This document shows positions 1 to 6,466 of a stretch of DNA of 8,118 nucleotides, piece by piece (position 1 is the stretch's first letter; each line of letters begins with the position of its first letter). A program made the translations under genes and the position numbers. Location of the stretch: the NCBI GenBank assembly GCA_045123975.1, contig JBGVKV010000009.1, positions 1 to 8,118 on the forward strand, given 5' to 3'. The stretch comes from SIG701 sp045123975. GTDB lineage: Bacteria; Bacillota; Clostridia; Oscillospirales; CAG-272. The notes beneath the pieces were generated by a model, which worked only from the letters and a program-made list of their open reading frames with translations, was not told the origin of the DNA and searched no databases.

Positions 1-1032
1 AAGAAATACTCCTTCACCTACGGCGTAGTGGGTGAGGGCGACGCCAAAAAGATCTACCTTGACGATCCCGAAGCGGCGGCGGACGTGTTCCACTTCGCAA
101 ACGACCAGATCGCGGATCTGGTCAGCGCCGGCGCTCTCGCCCAGATCGGCGGCTCCTACCGCACGGCGGTGGAGGAGGAAAACCTGACGGGTGCGGTGGA
201 TGCAGCCACAGTGGGCGGCAAGCTGTACGCGTTCCCCGCCACGGCGGATAACGGATATTTTCTCTATTACAACAAGGCCGTATTCGACACGGCTCCCAAT
301 ACCCTGGCGGAAATTCTTTCCCTTTGCACCGACGGGCGTAAATTCGCCATGAAGGTGTCCGACTCCTGGTACCTGGCCTCCTTCTTTCTGACGGCAGGCT
401 GTACCTTCCGTGAGGATAAAAAGATCGATTTCAACAGCGCAAACGGATTGGCGGCGGCCCGTGCCGTCAACGCTCTGTGCCGGGATCCCCGTTTCGTGAA
501 CTTCGGTGCGGATTACGATCCCTCCATCATTGCGGGATTCGGCGACGGCAGTGTGATCGCGGCGGTGTCCGGCACATGGAACGCGGAAAAGATCGCCGCG
601 GAGATCGGTGCGGAGAACTTGGGCGCCACCAAGCTGCCCGTGATCGAGATCGAGGGCGTGGAGGCCCAGATGATCGGCTTTGCGGGATATAAGCTGGTGG
701 GCGTCAATGCGGGTACCCGCTATCCGGAGGATGCGGTGAAGCTGGCGGCCTGGCTGACAAATGAGGAAAACCAGCTGAAGCGGCTTCGTGAGCGATCCAT
801 GGCACCGGCCAACAAGAAGGCGGCCGAGGATCCCGCGGTGATGGAAAATCCCGCTTTGGCGGCGCTGTCGGAGCAGATGCCCTATGCGGTGTCCCAGAAC
901 AACGTACCCGCATCCTATTGGGTGGCGGCGGAAGGATTTGGCACGGATCTGGTGGCGGGCAACGTGCCCGACGAAGCCCTGCAGGGCAAACTGGACGTGA
1001 TGACGGAAACGGTGAACAACCCGATCGGGTAA
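1..1032 (+). CDS. Extracellular solute-binding protein of a maltose/maltodextrin-type ABC importer (5' truncated)
   Basis: This is the substrate-binding lipoprotein or secreted protein of an ABC sugar importer, which captures the sugar outside the membrane and delivers it to the permeases encoded next. The reading frame is open from base 1, so the start lies outside the window. 343 residues are visible, and the signal peptide plus roughly the first 60 to 90 mature residues are missing compared with MalE-family proteins of about 400 residues. Visible MalE-like landmarks are LYAFPATADNGYFLYYNK (hinge strand and ligand cleft), SGTWNAEKI (equivalent to the NGPW region of MalE), the FAGYKLVGVNAG strand, and EDAVKLAAWLTNEENQ followed by SMAPANKKA. 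The C-terminal part keeps the MalE pattern of a short Met/Pro/Asn stretch and an aromatic pair (ASYW). The gene ends 30 bases before malF with no obvious hairpin between them. Maltodextrin as substrate is inferred from the permeases and the phosphorylase; the binding residues alone do not prove it. Confidence 0.9.
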   Translation, partial: KKYSFTYGVVGEGDAKKIYLDDPEAAADVFHFANDQIADLVSAGALAQIGGSYRTAVEEENLTGAVDAATVGGKLYAFPATADNGYFLYYNKAVFDTAPNTLAEILSLCTDGRKFAMKVSDSWYLASFFLTAGCTFREDKKIDFNSANGLAAARAVNALCRDPRFVNFGADYDPSIIAGFGDGSVIAAVSGTWNAEKIAAEIGAENLGATKLPVIEIEGVEAQMIGFAGYKLVGVNAGTRYPEDAVKLAAWLTNEENQLKRLRERSMAPANKKAAEDPAVMENPALAALSEQMPYAVSQNNVPASYWVAAEGFGTDLVAGNVPDEALQGKLDVMTETVNNPIG

Positions 1033-1062
1033 TTGATTAATCCACACATCAGGGGGTAGAGT

Positions 1063-2559
1063 ATGGCGGATTTGGACTATTTGGCATCAAGCGGCCCAAG
1101 GAAGGCGTGGATCCGCTTTACAAGGGGGGCAAAATCCCTGCCCGGCCGGGCAAAGGACACCCTCACTCACCTGCCTCGGCGGCTGGGGGAGATGATGCGG
1201 GCCATTCCCCGGGCGATCGTTTCGGTGGGGCTGATCTTTATCCGGGGGGACTGGGCGACCAGGCTTTCCTTCGGCATCATGGGATTCGGCTGCCTGCGCC
1301 GGGGGCGCATCGGACGGGGATTGATCTATCTCTTCACGCAGATCGCCTTCTGGTACTATTTTTTCACCTTCGGTGTGGGCTGGCTGTCCCTGCTTCCTAC
1401 CCTGGGTCGGGTGGCCCAGGGGGAGGTGTGGAACGAGGAAAAGGGTATTTTCGAATACACGGCGGGGGATAACTCCATGCTGGTGCTGCTGTACGGCATC
1501 GTGACGCTGATTATCCTTCTCTTGCACACCTGCATATACTTTTCCTCGGTATACGCGTCGTATGACTGCCAGTGCCGTGCCCGGGGGGCACAGCCTGTCC
1601 CCACCTTGCGGCAGGAGATTCTGGCCCTGCGGGACCGGGATTTCCATCGGGTGCTTTTGTTCCTTCCCACCGTGGCAGTGATGATCTTCACCGTCTTGCC
1701 ACTGCTTTTCATGATTGCCCTGGCATTCACCAACTACGATCGGTTCCATATGCCGCCGGGCAATCTGTTCACCTGGGTGGGATTCGAAAATTTCCGGGCT
1801 ATTCTGGGACTCTCCGGCAACGTGCTTCTCGGAAACACCTTCCGCTCCATTTTGGGCTGGACGCTGGTCTGGGCGTTTTTTGCCACGGTGACCAACTATG
1901 CCCTCGGCATGATTCTGGCCATCCTCATCAACCGGCGGGGCATCCGCTTCAAGAAATTTTTCCGCACCGTGTTTGTGACCACCATTGCCGTGCCCCAGTT
2001 CGTGTCGCTGCTGTTCATGCGGAATCTTCTGGCGGATAACGGCCTGGTCAACGTGTTCCTTTCTCAGATGGGGTGGATCGATGCGCCCATCCGCTTCCTC
2101 ACCGACGGAAATATTGCCCGCATCACGGTGATCCTGGTGAATATGTGGGTAGGTATCCCCTACTCCATGCTGATCACCACGGGCATTCTGATGAATATTC
2201 CCGCCGATCTGTACGAAGCGTCCCGCATCGACGGGGCAGGGCCCGTGAAGCAGTTTACCACCATCACCCTGCCGTACGTCCTGTTTGTGACGGCACCCTA
2301 TCTGATCACCCAGTTCGTGGGGAACATCAACAATTTCAACGTGATCTGGCTGCTGACCGGCGGCGGGCCCATGACGGTGGACTACTATCAGGGCGGCAAA
2401 ACGGATCTGCTTGTGACCTGGCTGTACCGCATCACCACCGGGGAGCAGAATTATAAACTGGCCTCCGTCATCGGCATTATCACCTTTGCGGTGTGCGCCA
2501 CGTTCTCCTTGATCGTGTACAGCCGCAGCGGATCGGCAAAGGAGGGAAAATTCCTGTGA
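1063..2559 (+). CDS. malF: MalF-like ABC sugar permease with N-terminal membrane extension
   Basis: This inner-membrane permease forms half of the translocation pore of a maltodextrin-type importer. The 498-residue protein has a basic N-terminus (about residues 1-50), extra hydrophobic segments near 87-115 and 138-163, and then the conserved permease core from about 196. Core membrane segments lie near 196-222, 262-288, 300-320, 353-378, 402-420 and 466-486. The EAA loop that contacts the ATPase is clear: E385-A-S-R-I-D390-G-A-G followed by ITLP. Other MalF hallmarks are FTNYDRFHMPPG, FTWVGFENF and NNFNVIWLLTGGGP near 423-436. The loop between the first two core segments is only about 40 residues, unlike the large periplasmic P2 loop of E. 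coli MalF, so the similar total length comes from the N-terminal part. The ATG has an AGGGGGT ribosome binding site at 1051-1057. The gene overlaps malG by 4 bases. The exact sugar is inferred from context. Confidence 0.92.
   Translation: MADLDYLASSGPRKAWIRFTRGAKSLPGRAKDTLTHLPRRLGEMMRAIPRAIVSVGLIFIRGDWATRLSFGIMGFGCLRRGRIGRGLIYLFTQIAFWYYFFTFGVGWLSLLPTLGRVAQGEVWNEEKGIFEYTAGDNSMLVLLYGIVTLIILLLHTCIYFSSVYASYDCQCRARGAQPVPTLRQEILALRDRDFHRVLLFLPTVAVMIFTVLPLLFMIALAFTNYDRFHMPPGNLFTWVGFENFRAILGLSGNVLLGNTFRSILGWTLVWAFFATVTNYALGMILAILINRRGIRFKKFFRTVFVTTIAVPQFVSLLFMRNLLADNGLVNVFLSQMGWIDAPIRFLTDGNIARITVILVNMWVGIPYSMLITTGILMNIPADLYEASRIDGAGPVKQFTTITLPYVLFVTAPYLITQFVGNINNFNVIWLLTGGGPMTVDYYQGGKTDLLVTWLYRITTGEQNYKLASVIGIITFAVCATFSLIVYSRSGSAKEGKFL
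2539..2558 (+). promoter_or_regulatory. Ribosome binding site and GTG start of malG inside the end of malF
   Basis: AAGGAGG at 2539-2545 lies within the last malF codons, and a GTG in the malG frame begins at 2556, ten bases later. The GTG overlaps the malF stop codon as GTGA (2556-2559). An upstream in-frame ATG at 2493 has no comparable ribosome binding site and would add 21 mostly polar residues that do not resemble a permease N-terminus. The arrangement suggests that ribosomes finishing malF re-initiate on malG, giving equal amounts of the two pore subunits. Confidence 0.85.
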
Positions 2560-3398
2560 GACTGCGCAAGAATCTGACGAACGCTCTGATCTACGCTCTT
2601 CTGTTCGTCCTGGCGGTGATCTGGCTGATTCCCCTGTTTTTCCTGATCGTCCACTCCTTCCGGGCGGAGCCGGGTGCGGCCATTCGCTATCTGTTCCCGA
2701 AGGAGTATACGGCGGACAATTATATCCGCCTGTTTACGGACACACAGCTGTTCAATTTTCCCCGGTGGTACGCCAATACCCTGATCGTGTCGGTGGCCAG
2801 CTGTGCTCTTTCCACCCTCTACGTGCTGATGATTTCCTACGCCTTCTCCCGTCTCCGGTTCCGCGGGCGGGAGTCCATGATGCGGGCGGGGCTGGTGCTG
2901 AATATGTTCCCCGGCTTTATGGCCATGATCGCCGTGTATTTCATTCTGAAGGCAGTGGGGCTGACCCAGTCCCTGTTGGCGCTGGTGCTGGTGTATTCGG
3001 GCTCGGCGGCGCTGAGCTACTACGTGGCCAAGGGATTCTTTGACACGATCCCCCGTGCCCTGGACGAGGCGGCAACCATCGATGGAGCCTCAAGGTCCAC
3101 CATCTTTTGGAGGATCACCTTGCCTCTGTCCAAACCCATTGTGGTGTATACGGTGCTCATGTCCTTTATGGCCCCCTGGATGGATTTCATCTTTGCTTCG
3201 GTGATTATGAAGGACAATTACGACAAGTATACCGTGGCTCTGGGGCTGTTCCAGATGATCACCAGAGAAAATATTTACGATTACTTCACCGTGTTCTGCG
3301 CGGGAGCGGTGGTGGTAGCCATCCCCATCGCGCTGCTCTTCCTGTTTATGCAGAAGTATTACGTGGAAGGTGTGACGGGCGGTGCCGTCAAGGGATAA
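2556..3398 (+). CDS. malG: MalG-like ABC sugar permease
   Basis: This is the second membrane subunit of the importer and pairs with MalF to form the pore. From the GTG at 2556 it is 280 residues, close to the usual MalG length of about 280 to 296. The protein opens with a short basic segment (RLRKN) and a first membrane helix near 10-32, with further hydrophobic segments near 72-95, 105-128, 133-155, 185-207 and 243-268. The EAA loop is complete: E171-A-A-T-I-D176-G-A-S followed by ITLPLSKP. The C-terminus YVEGVTGGAVKG closely matches the conserved MalG tail, which in E. coli MalG contacts the maltose in the binding protein; this supports a malto-oligosaccharide importer over a generic sugar permease. 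The stop codon is 24 bases before the phosphorylase start. An ATG at 2493 would give a longer, less convincing form. Confidence 0.92.
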   Translation: MRLRKNLTNALIYALLFVLAVIWLIPLFFLIVHSFRAEPGAAIRYLFPKEYTADNYIRLFTDTQLFNFPRWYANTLIVSVASCALSTLYVLMISYAFSRLRFRGRESMMRAGLVLNMFPGFMAMIAVYFILKAVGLTQSLLALVLVYSGSAALSYYVAKGFFDTIPRALDEAATIDGASRSTIFWRITLPLSKPIVVYTVLMSFMAPWMDFIFASVIMKDNYDKYTVALGLFQMITRENIYDYFTVFCAGAVVVAIPIALLFLFMQKYYVEGVTGGAVKG

Positions 3399-3422
3399 TT
3401 TCATACGAGAAGGAGATCCTTT

Positions 3423-5786
3423 ATGAAAGATTTGGGCAAGCGGCTGTCGGAGGAGATGAAACGGGCCCGCTTTGGCAGCATGTCGGCGGCGGAGCAGTAC
3501 AATTTCGTTGCCGCATTCGTGATGCGGGAGTATCGGGGAGAGATTGAGGCCGCCCGGGAGAAAATGGGCACGGAAAAGTGCGCCTATTATTTCTCGGCGG
3601 AATTTCTGATGGGGCGGATGATCTATTCCAATCTCCTCAATTTGGGGATCCTTACCGAGGTAAAGGACGCCATGGCGGAAAACGGCGTGGATATCGCCGT
3701 TTTCGAGGAGATTCCCGATCACGCGCTGGGCAACGGCGGCCTGGGCCGGCTGGCGGCCTGCTTCCTCGATTCTGCCGCCACCGTGGGCGTGCCTCTGCAC
3801 GGATACGGCATTCGCTATCGCTACGGGCTTTTCCGACAGGATCTTTCTCAGGGATACCAAAGGGAATTGCCCGACGACTGGTCCCGCGTGGGCGATCCCT
3901 TTTCCCTCCGTCGGGAAGAGGATGCGGTTACGGTTACCTTGTCCGGCAAAACGGTGCGGGCCGTCCCCTACGATCTGCCCGTGTTCGGATACGGTGCCCG
4001 TGTTCCCAACGAAAACACACCGTCGTGTGATACAGCCGGCGCCGGTGTGCGGATTCTGCGCCTTTGGCAGGCCGAGGCGGAAGCGCCCCTGGATTTCTCC
4101 CTCTTTGACGCGGGAAAATATCTGCCTGCCGTGGCGGAGGCAGAATGGGCTTCCCGCATTACGGCGGTGCTCTATCCCAATGACAACACGAGAGAGGGAA
4201 AGGAGCTCCGACTCCGCCAGCAGTATTTCTTCACCGATGCGTCGGTGGAGGATATTTTGCGGCGGTATGAGAAGCGGCAGGGAAAGGATTTTTCCCGCCT
4301 GGGCGAGTTCTGCCGTATTCAGCTGAACGATACCCACCCCGTGTGGGCGATCCCCGCCCTGATTCTGCGGCTGGAGGAGCGGGGGATCCCCTTCCGGGAG
4401 GCTTTTCCCATCGTACGCGGGATCTTCGCCTACACCAATCACACCGTCATGCAGGAAGCCCTGGAGGTGTGGGAAGCGGAGCTGGTCCGCTCCGTTTGCC
4501 CCCGTGCCTTCGCCGTGATCGAGTTGATCCAGGCGGAATTGGAGCGGGAGATGGCCGAGCGGCACGCGGTGCGGGAGCCCTTGAATATCGTTGTGGGCGA
4601 TCGGATCCATATGGCGCGGCTGGCCTCCTACGTGGGATATGCCATCAACGGCGTGGCGGCTTTGCATACGGACATTCTCCGACGGGACGTGCTTCGGCCC
4701 TGGTATGAGATCTATCCCGACAAATTCCAGAACAAAACCAACGGCATCACCCAGCGTCGGTGGCTGCTGCTGGCCAATCCCCGCCTTGCCTCCTTCGTGA
4801 CCGAGCGGATCGGGGAGGACTGGATCACGGAGCCCGGGGATCTGACCCGCCTGCGCCCCTTCGCGGCGGACGGGGTCTCCCTCGCCGAATTTGCCCGTAT
4901 CAAACGGGCGAATAAGGAGCGGCTGAGCCGCGAGATCGCCCGCCGCTGCGGGATAAAACTGGATCCCGCCATGCTGTTCGATATCCAGATCAAGCGGCTC
5001 CACGAGTACAAGCGGCAGCTGATGAACGCGCTTTCCATCGTGTGGCTGTATCAGGGAATCAAGGATGGGGAGATCCGGGATTTCACGCCGACGGCGTTTC
5101 TGTTCGGCGCGAAAAGCGCGCCGGGATACGCCCGCGCCAAGGGGATCATCCGCTATATCCTGGCCGTCGCCGATCTCATTGAAAAGGATCCCGCCGTGCG
5201 GGATCTCATCAAGGTGGTCTTCATTCCGGACTACAACGTGTCCTGGGCGGAGGGACTGGTGGCGGCGGGGGATCTGTCGGAGCAGATATCCCAGGCAGGC
5301 ACGGAGGCCAGCGGAACGGGCAATATGAAATTTATGCTGAACGGGGCGCCCACGCTGGGCACCTACGATGGGGCGAACATCGAGATTCTGGAGGCGTCGG
5401 GGGCGGAGAACAACTACTTCTTCGGCCCGGATGCGGAGGGGATGCGACAGCGTATGGAGCATTACGATCCCCGATCGGTGTACACCGCCGATCCCCGGCT
5501 GGCCCGGGCGGTGGATACCCTCATCGACGGTACCTTTCAGGACGTGGGCGGCGTCTTTGCGGAATTGTATGCCTCCCTCCTCGACGGGGCATCCTGGCAT
5601 CGGGCGGATAACTACTGTGTGCTCGGCGATTTTGCTGACTACACGGAGGCGAAGCTTCGTGCGAACCGGGATTATCGGGATACTCTCACTTACGCCAAAC
5701 GGGGGCTGATCGGCACCGCCTCGGCGGGACGGTTTTCCGCCGACCGCACCGTGCGGGAATACGCCGAGGATATCTGGGGCGTGTGA
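3423..5786 (+). CDS. glgP: Glycogen/maltodextrin phosphorylase (GT35, PLP-dependent)
   Basis: This cytoplasmic enzyme removes glucose from the non-reducing end of alpha-1,4-glucans with phosphate, giving glucose 1-phosphate. The protein is 787 residues, close to the 797 of E. coli MalP, and lacks the long regulatory N-terminus of animal phosphorylases. Visible landmarks are YYFSAEFLMGR near the N-terminus, the glycine-rich NGGLGR at 104-109, LYPNDN with the RLRQQYF strand, NDTHP with H305, AYTNHT, NGITQRRW, and the phosphate-site motif KRLHEYKRQ with R525 and K530. The cofactor lysine is K636 in EASGTGNMKF. All of these match the family, so the enzyme should be active. Between Y190 and R213 there are 22 residues where rabbit and E. 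coli enzymes, from memory, have about 8. The start ATG has AAGGAG at 3410-3415, spaced 7 bases. Its place after malG suggests that imported maltodextrin is a substrate. Glycogen phosphorylase (GlgP) and maltodextrin phosphorylase (MalP) cannot be separated by sequence alone, so the symbol is provisional. Confidence 0.95.
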   Translation: MKDLGKRLSEEMKRARFGSMSAAEQYNFVAAFVMREYRGEIEAAREKMGTEKCAYYFSAEFLMGRMIYSNLLNLGILTEVKDAMAENGVDIAVFEEIPDHALGNGGLGRLAACFLDSAATVGVPLHGYGIRYRYGLFRQDLSQGYQRELPDDWSRVGDPFSLRREEDAVTVTLSGKTVRAVPYDLPVFGYGARVPNENTPSCDTAGAGVRILRLWQAEAEAPLDFSLFDAGKYLPAVAEAEWASRITAVLYPNDNTREGKELRLRQQYFFTDASVEDILRRYEKRQGKDFSRLGEFCRIQLNDTHPVWAIPALILRLEERGIPFREAFPIVRGIFAYTNHTVMQEALEVWEAELVRSVCPRAFAVIELIQAELEREMAERHAVREPLNIVVGDRIHMARLASYVGYAINGVAALHTDILRRDVLRPWYEIYPDKFQNKTNGITQRRWLLLANPRLASFVTERIGEDWITEPGDLTRLRPFAADGVSLAEFARIKRANKERLSREIARRCGIKLDPAMLFDIQIKRLHEYKRQLMNALSIVWLYQGIKDGEIRDFTPTAFLFGAKSAPGYARAKGIIRYILAVADLIEKDPAVRDLIKVVFIPDYNVSWAEGLVAAGDLSEQISQAGTEASGTGNMKFMLNGAPTLGTYDGANIEILEASGAENNYFFGPDAEGMRQRMEHYDPRSVYTADPRLARAVDTLIDGTFQDVGGVFAELYASLLDGASWHRADNYCVLGDFADYTEAKLRANRDYRDTLTYAKRGLIGTASAGRFSADRTVREYAEDIWGV

Positions 5787-5830
5787 TGGAGTTGGCTCCG
5801 ACCCCTATGAAGATAGTCCCGCCACCGCAA

Positions 5831-5864
5831 AAAAAGAGCCTCCGCCGCAGCGGAGGCTCTTTTT
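5831..5864. terminator. Bidirectional intrinsic terminator between glgP and pgsA
   Basis: A perfect 15-bp inverted repeat pairs 5831-5845 with 5850-5864 around a 4-base loop CGCA (5846-5849). The inner 10 bp are GC-rich (GAGCCTCCGC with its complement), and the outer 5 bp are A:T, giving a T tract on both strands. On the minus strand the tract extends to seven T because A continues to 5829. The stem starts 8 bases after the pgsA stop codon and 44 bases after the glgP stop codon, so it should end both converging operons. No other function is suggested by the sequence. Confidence 0.93.
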
Positions 5865-5872
5865 GCATATCT

Positions 5873-6451
5873 TTATTTCATGTTGATGTTCTTGCCGTAG
5901 GCGGTGAAGTACTCCACGCCGCTCCAGATGGTCATCACGATCATAGCCGCGATGGTCACGTAGGAGAGCAGATGATACTGGGTGAACAGCGGGAAGGGAA
6001 GGATCACCGGCTCCAGGATCACGCACAGGATGCAGACTACCTGCGTTACGGTTTTCACCTTGCCCAGCCAGGCAGCAGCGATCACCGCACCGCTTTGGGA
6101 CGCGGCCAGAAGCCGGAGGGAGGTGACGGCCAGTTCGCGGAGCATAACGATGGCGGCGGCCCACACGAACACGGGGCGCAGATCCGCACAGTATACGAGA
6201 ATGCCCAGCATAGCGCCGAACACCAGGAATTTGTCCGCCAAAGGATCCATCAGCTTGCCGAAATCGGTGATCATATTGTACTTGCGGGCGATCTTGCCGT
6301 CCAGCATATCGGTCAGGGAGGTGAGGGCGAACAGCACCGCCGCGATCACGCGGACAAGGGTATCGGACAGTCCCATGGGGACACACAGAAACAGCATAAA
6401 CACGGGCACGAGAATGACACGCAGCACCGTCAGCTTGTTGGGAAGATTCAT
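5873..6451 (-). CDS. pgsA: CDP-diacylglycerol--glycerol-3-phosphate 3-phosphatidyltransferase
   Basis: This integral membrane enzyme transfers the phosphatidyl group from CDP-diacylglycerol to glycerol 3-phosphate, the committed step to phosphatidylglycerol and cardiolipin. The CDP-alcohol phosphatidyltransferase signature D-x2-DG-x2-AR-x8-G-x3-D-x3-D is complete: D48, D51, G52, A55, R56, G65, D69, D73. The N-terminus MNLPNKLTVLRVILVP is typical of PgsA, and several hydrophobic segments follow (about 9-27, 31-47, and later ones to about 180). The 192-residue length fits the family (about 180 to 195). The start chosen is the ATG at 6451, which has AAGGAG 8 bases upstream; a GTG at 6460 would sit directly on that site and add only three residues. 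It is the last gene of the leftward recX-rimO-pgsA unit, 12 bases after rimO. Related enzymes of the same fold (Pss, Cls-type) are less likely given the N-terminal motif. Confidence 0.93.
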   Translation of the reverse strand: MNLPNKLTVLRVILVPVFMLFLCVPMGLSDTLVRVIAAVLFALTSLTDMLDGKIARKYNMITDFGKLMDPLADKFLVFGAMLGILVYCADLRPVFVWAAAIVMLRELAVTSLRLLAASQSGAVIAAAWLGKVKTVTQVVCILCVILEPVILPFPLFTQYHLLSYVTIAAMIVMTIWSGVEYFTAYGKNINMK

Positions 6452-6459
6452 ACTATACA

Positions 6460-6466
6460 CTCCTTA
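6460..6466 (-). promoter_or_regulatory. pgsA ribosome binding site overlapping the rimO stop codon
   Basis: On the minus strand the rimO stop TAA (6466-6464) runs into AAGGAG (6465-6460), followed by 8 bases and the pgsA ATG at 6451. This fixes the ATG as the start over the GTG at 6460 and suggests that translation of pgsA is linked to termination on rimO. Confidence 0.82.

Noticed and set aside
1033..1062. Short palindrome GATTAATC (1035-1042) between the binding protein gene and malF, considered as an operator or a processing hairpin
   Set aside because: Eight bases with no loop and no extended symmetry are expected by chance. There is no GC-rich stem that would lower downstream expression.
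1087..1749. A 220-codon minus-strand frame opposite the start of malF
   Set aside because: Low-complexity, Gln/Pro/His-rich translation with no family resemblance, entirely inside a well-supported gene on the other strand.
3090..5600. An open reading frame of 836 codons on the minus strand, antisense to most of the phosphorylase gene and the end of malG
   Set aside because: It lies opposite genes with unmistakable conserved motifs. GC-rich third positions on the plus strand make stop codons rare in the antisense frame, and its translation is rich in His, Arg, Gly and Pro with no recognisable domain. I see no ribosome binding site evidence or a conserved motif to support it.
5790..5801. GGAG-TTGG-CTCC mini hairpin just after the glgP stop
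   Set aside because: A 4-bp stem is too weak to mean much, and the 15-bp terminator 30 bases downstream explains transcript ending.
5805..6386. A 193-codon minus-strand frame overlapping pgsA and crossing the terminator
   Set aside because: It is a shifted frame of pgsA that runs through the terminator stem. The pgsA frame carries the complete CDP-alcohol phosphatidyltransferase motif.
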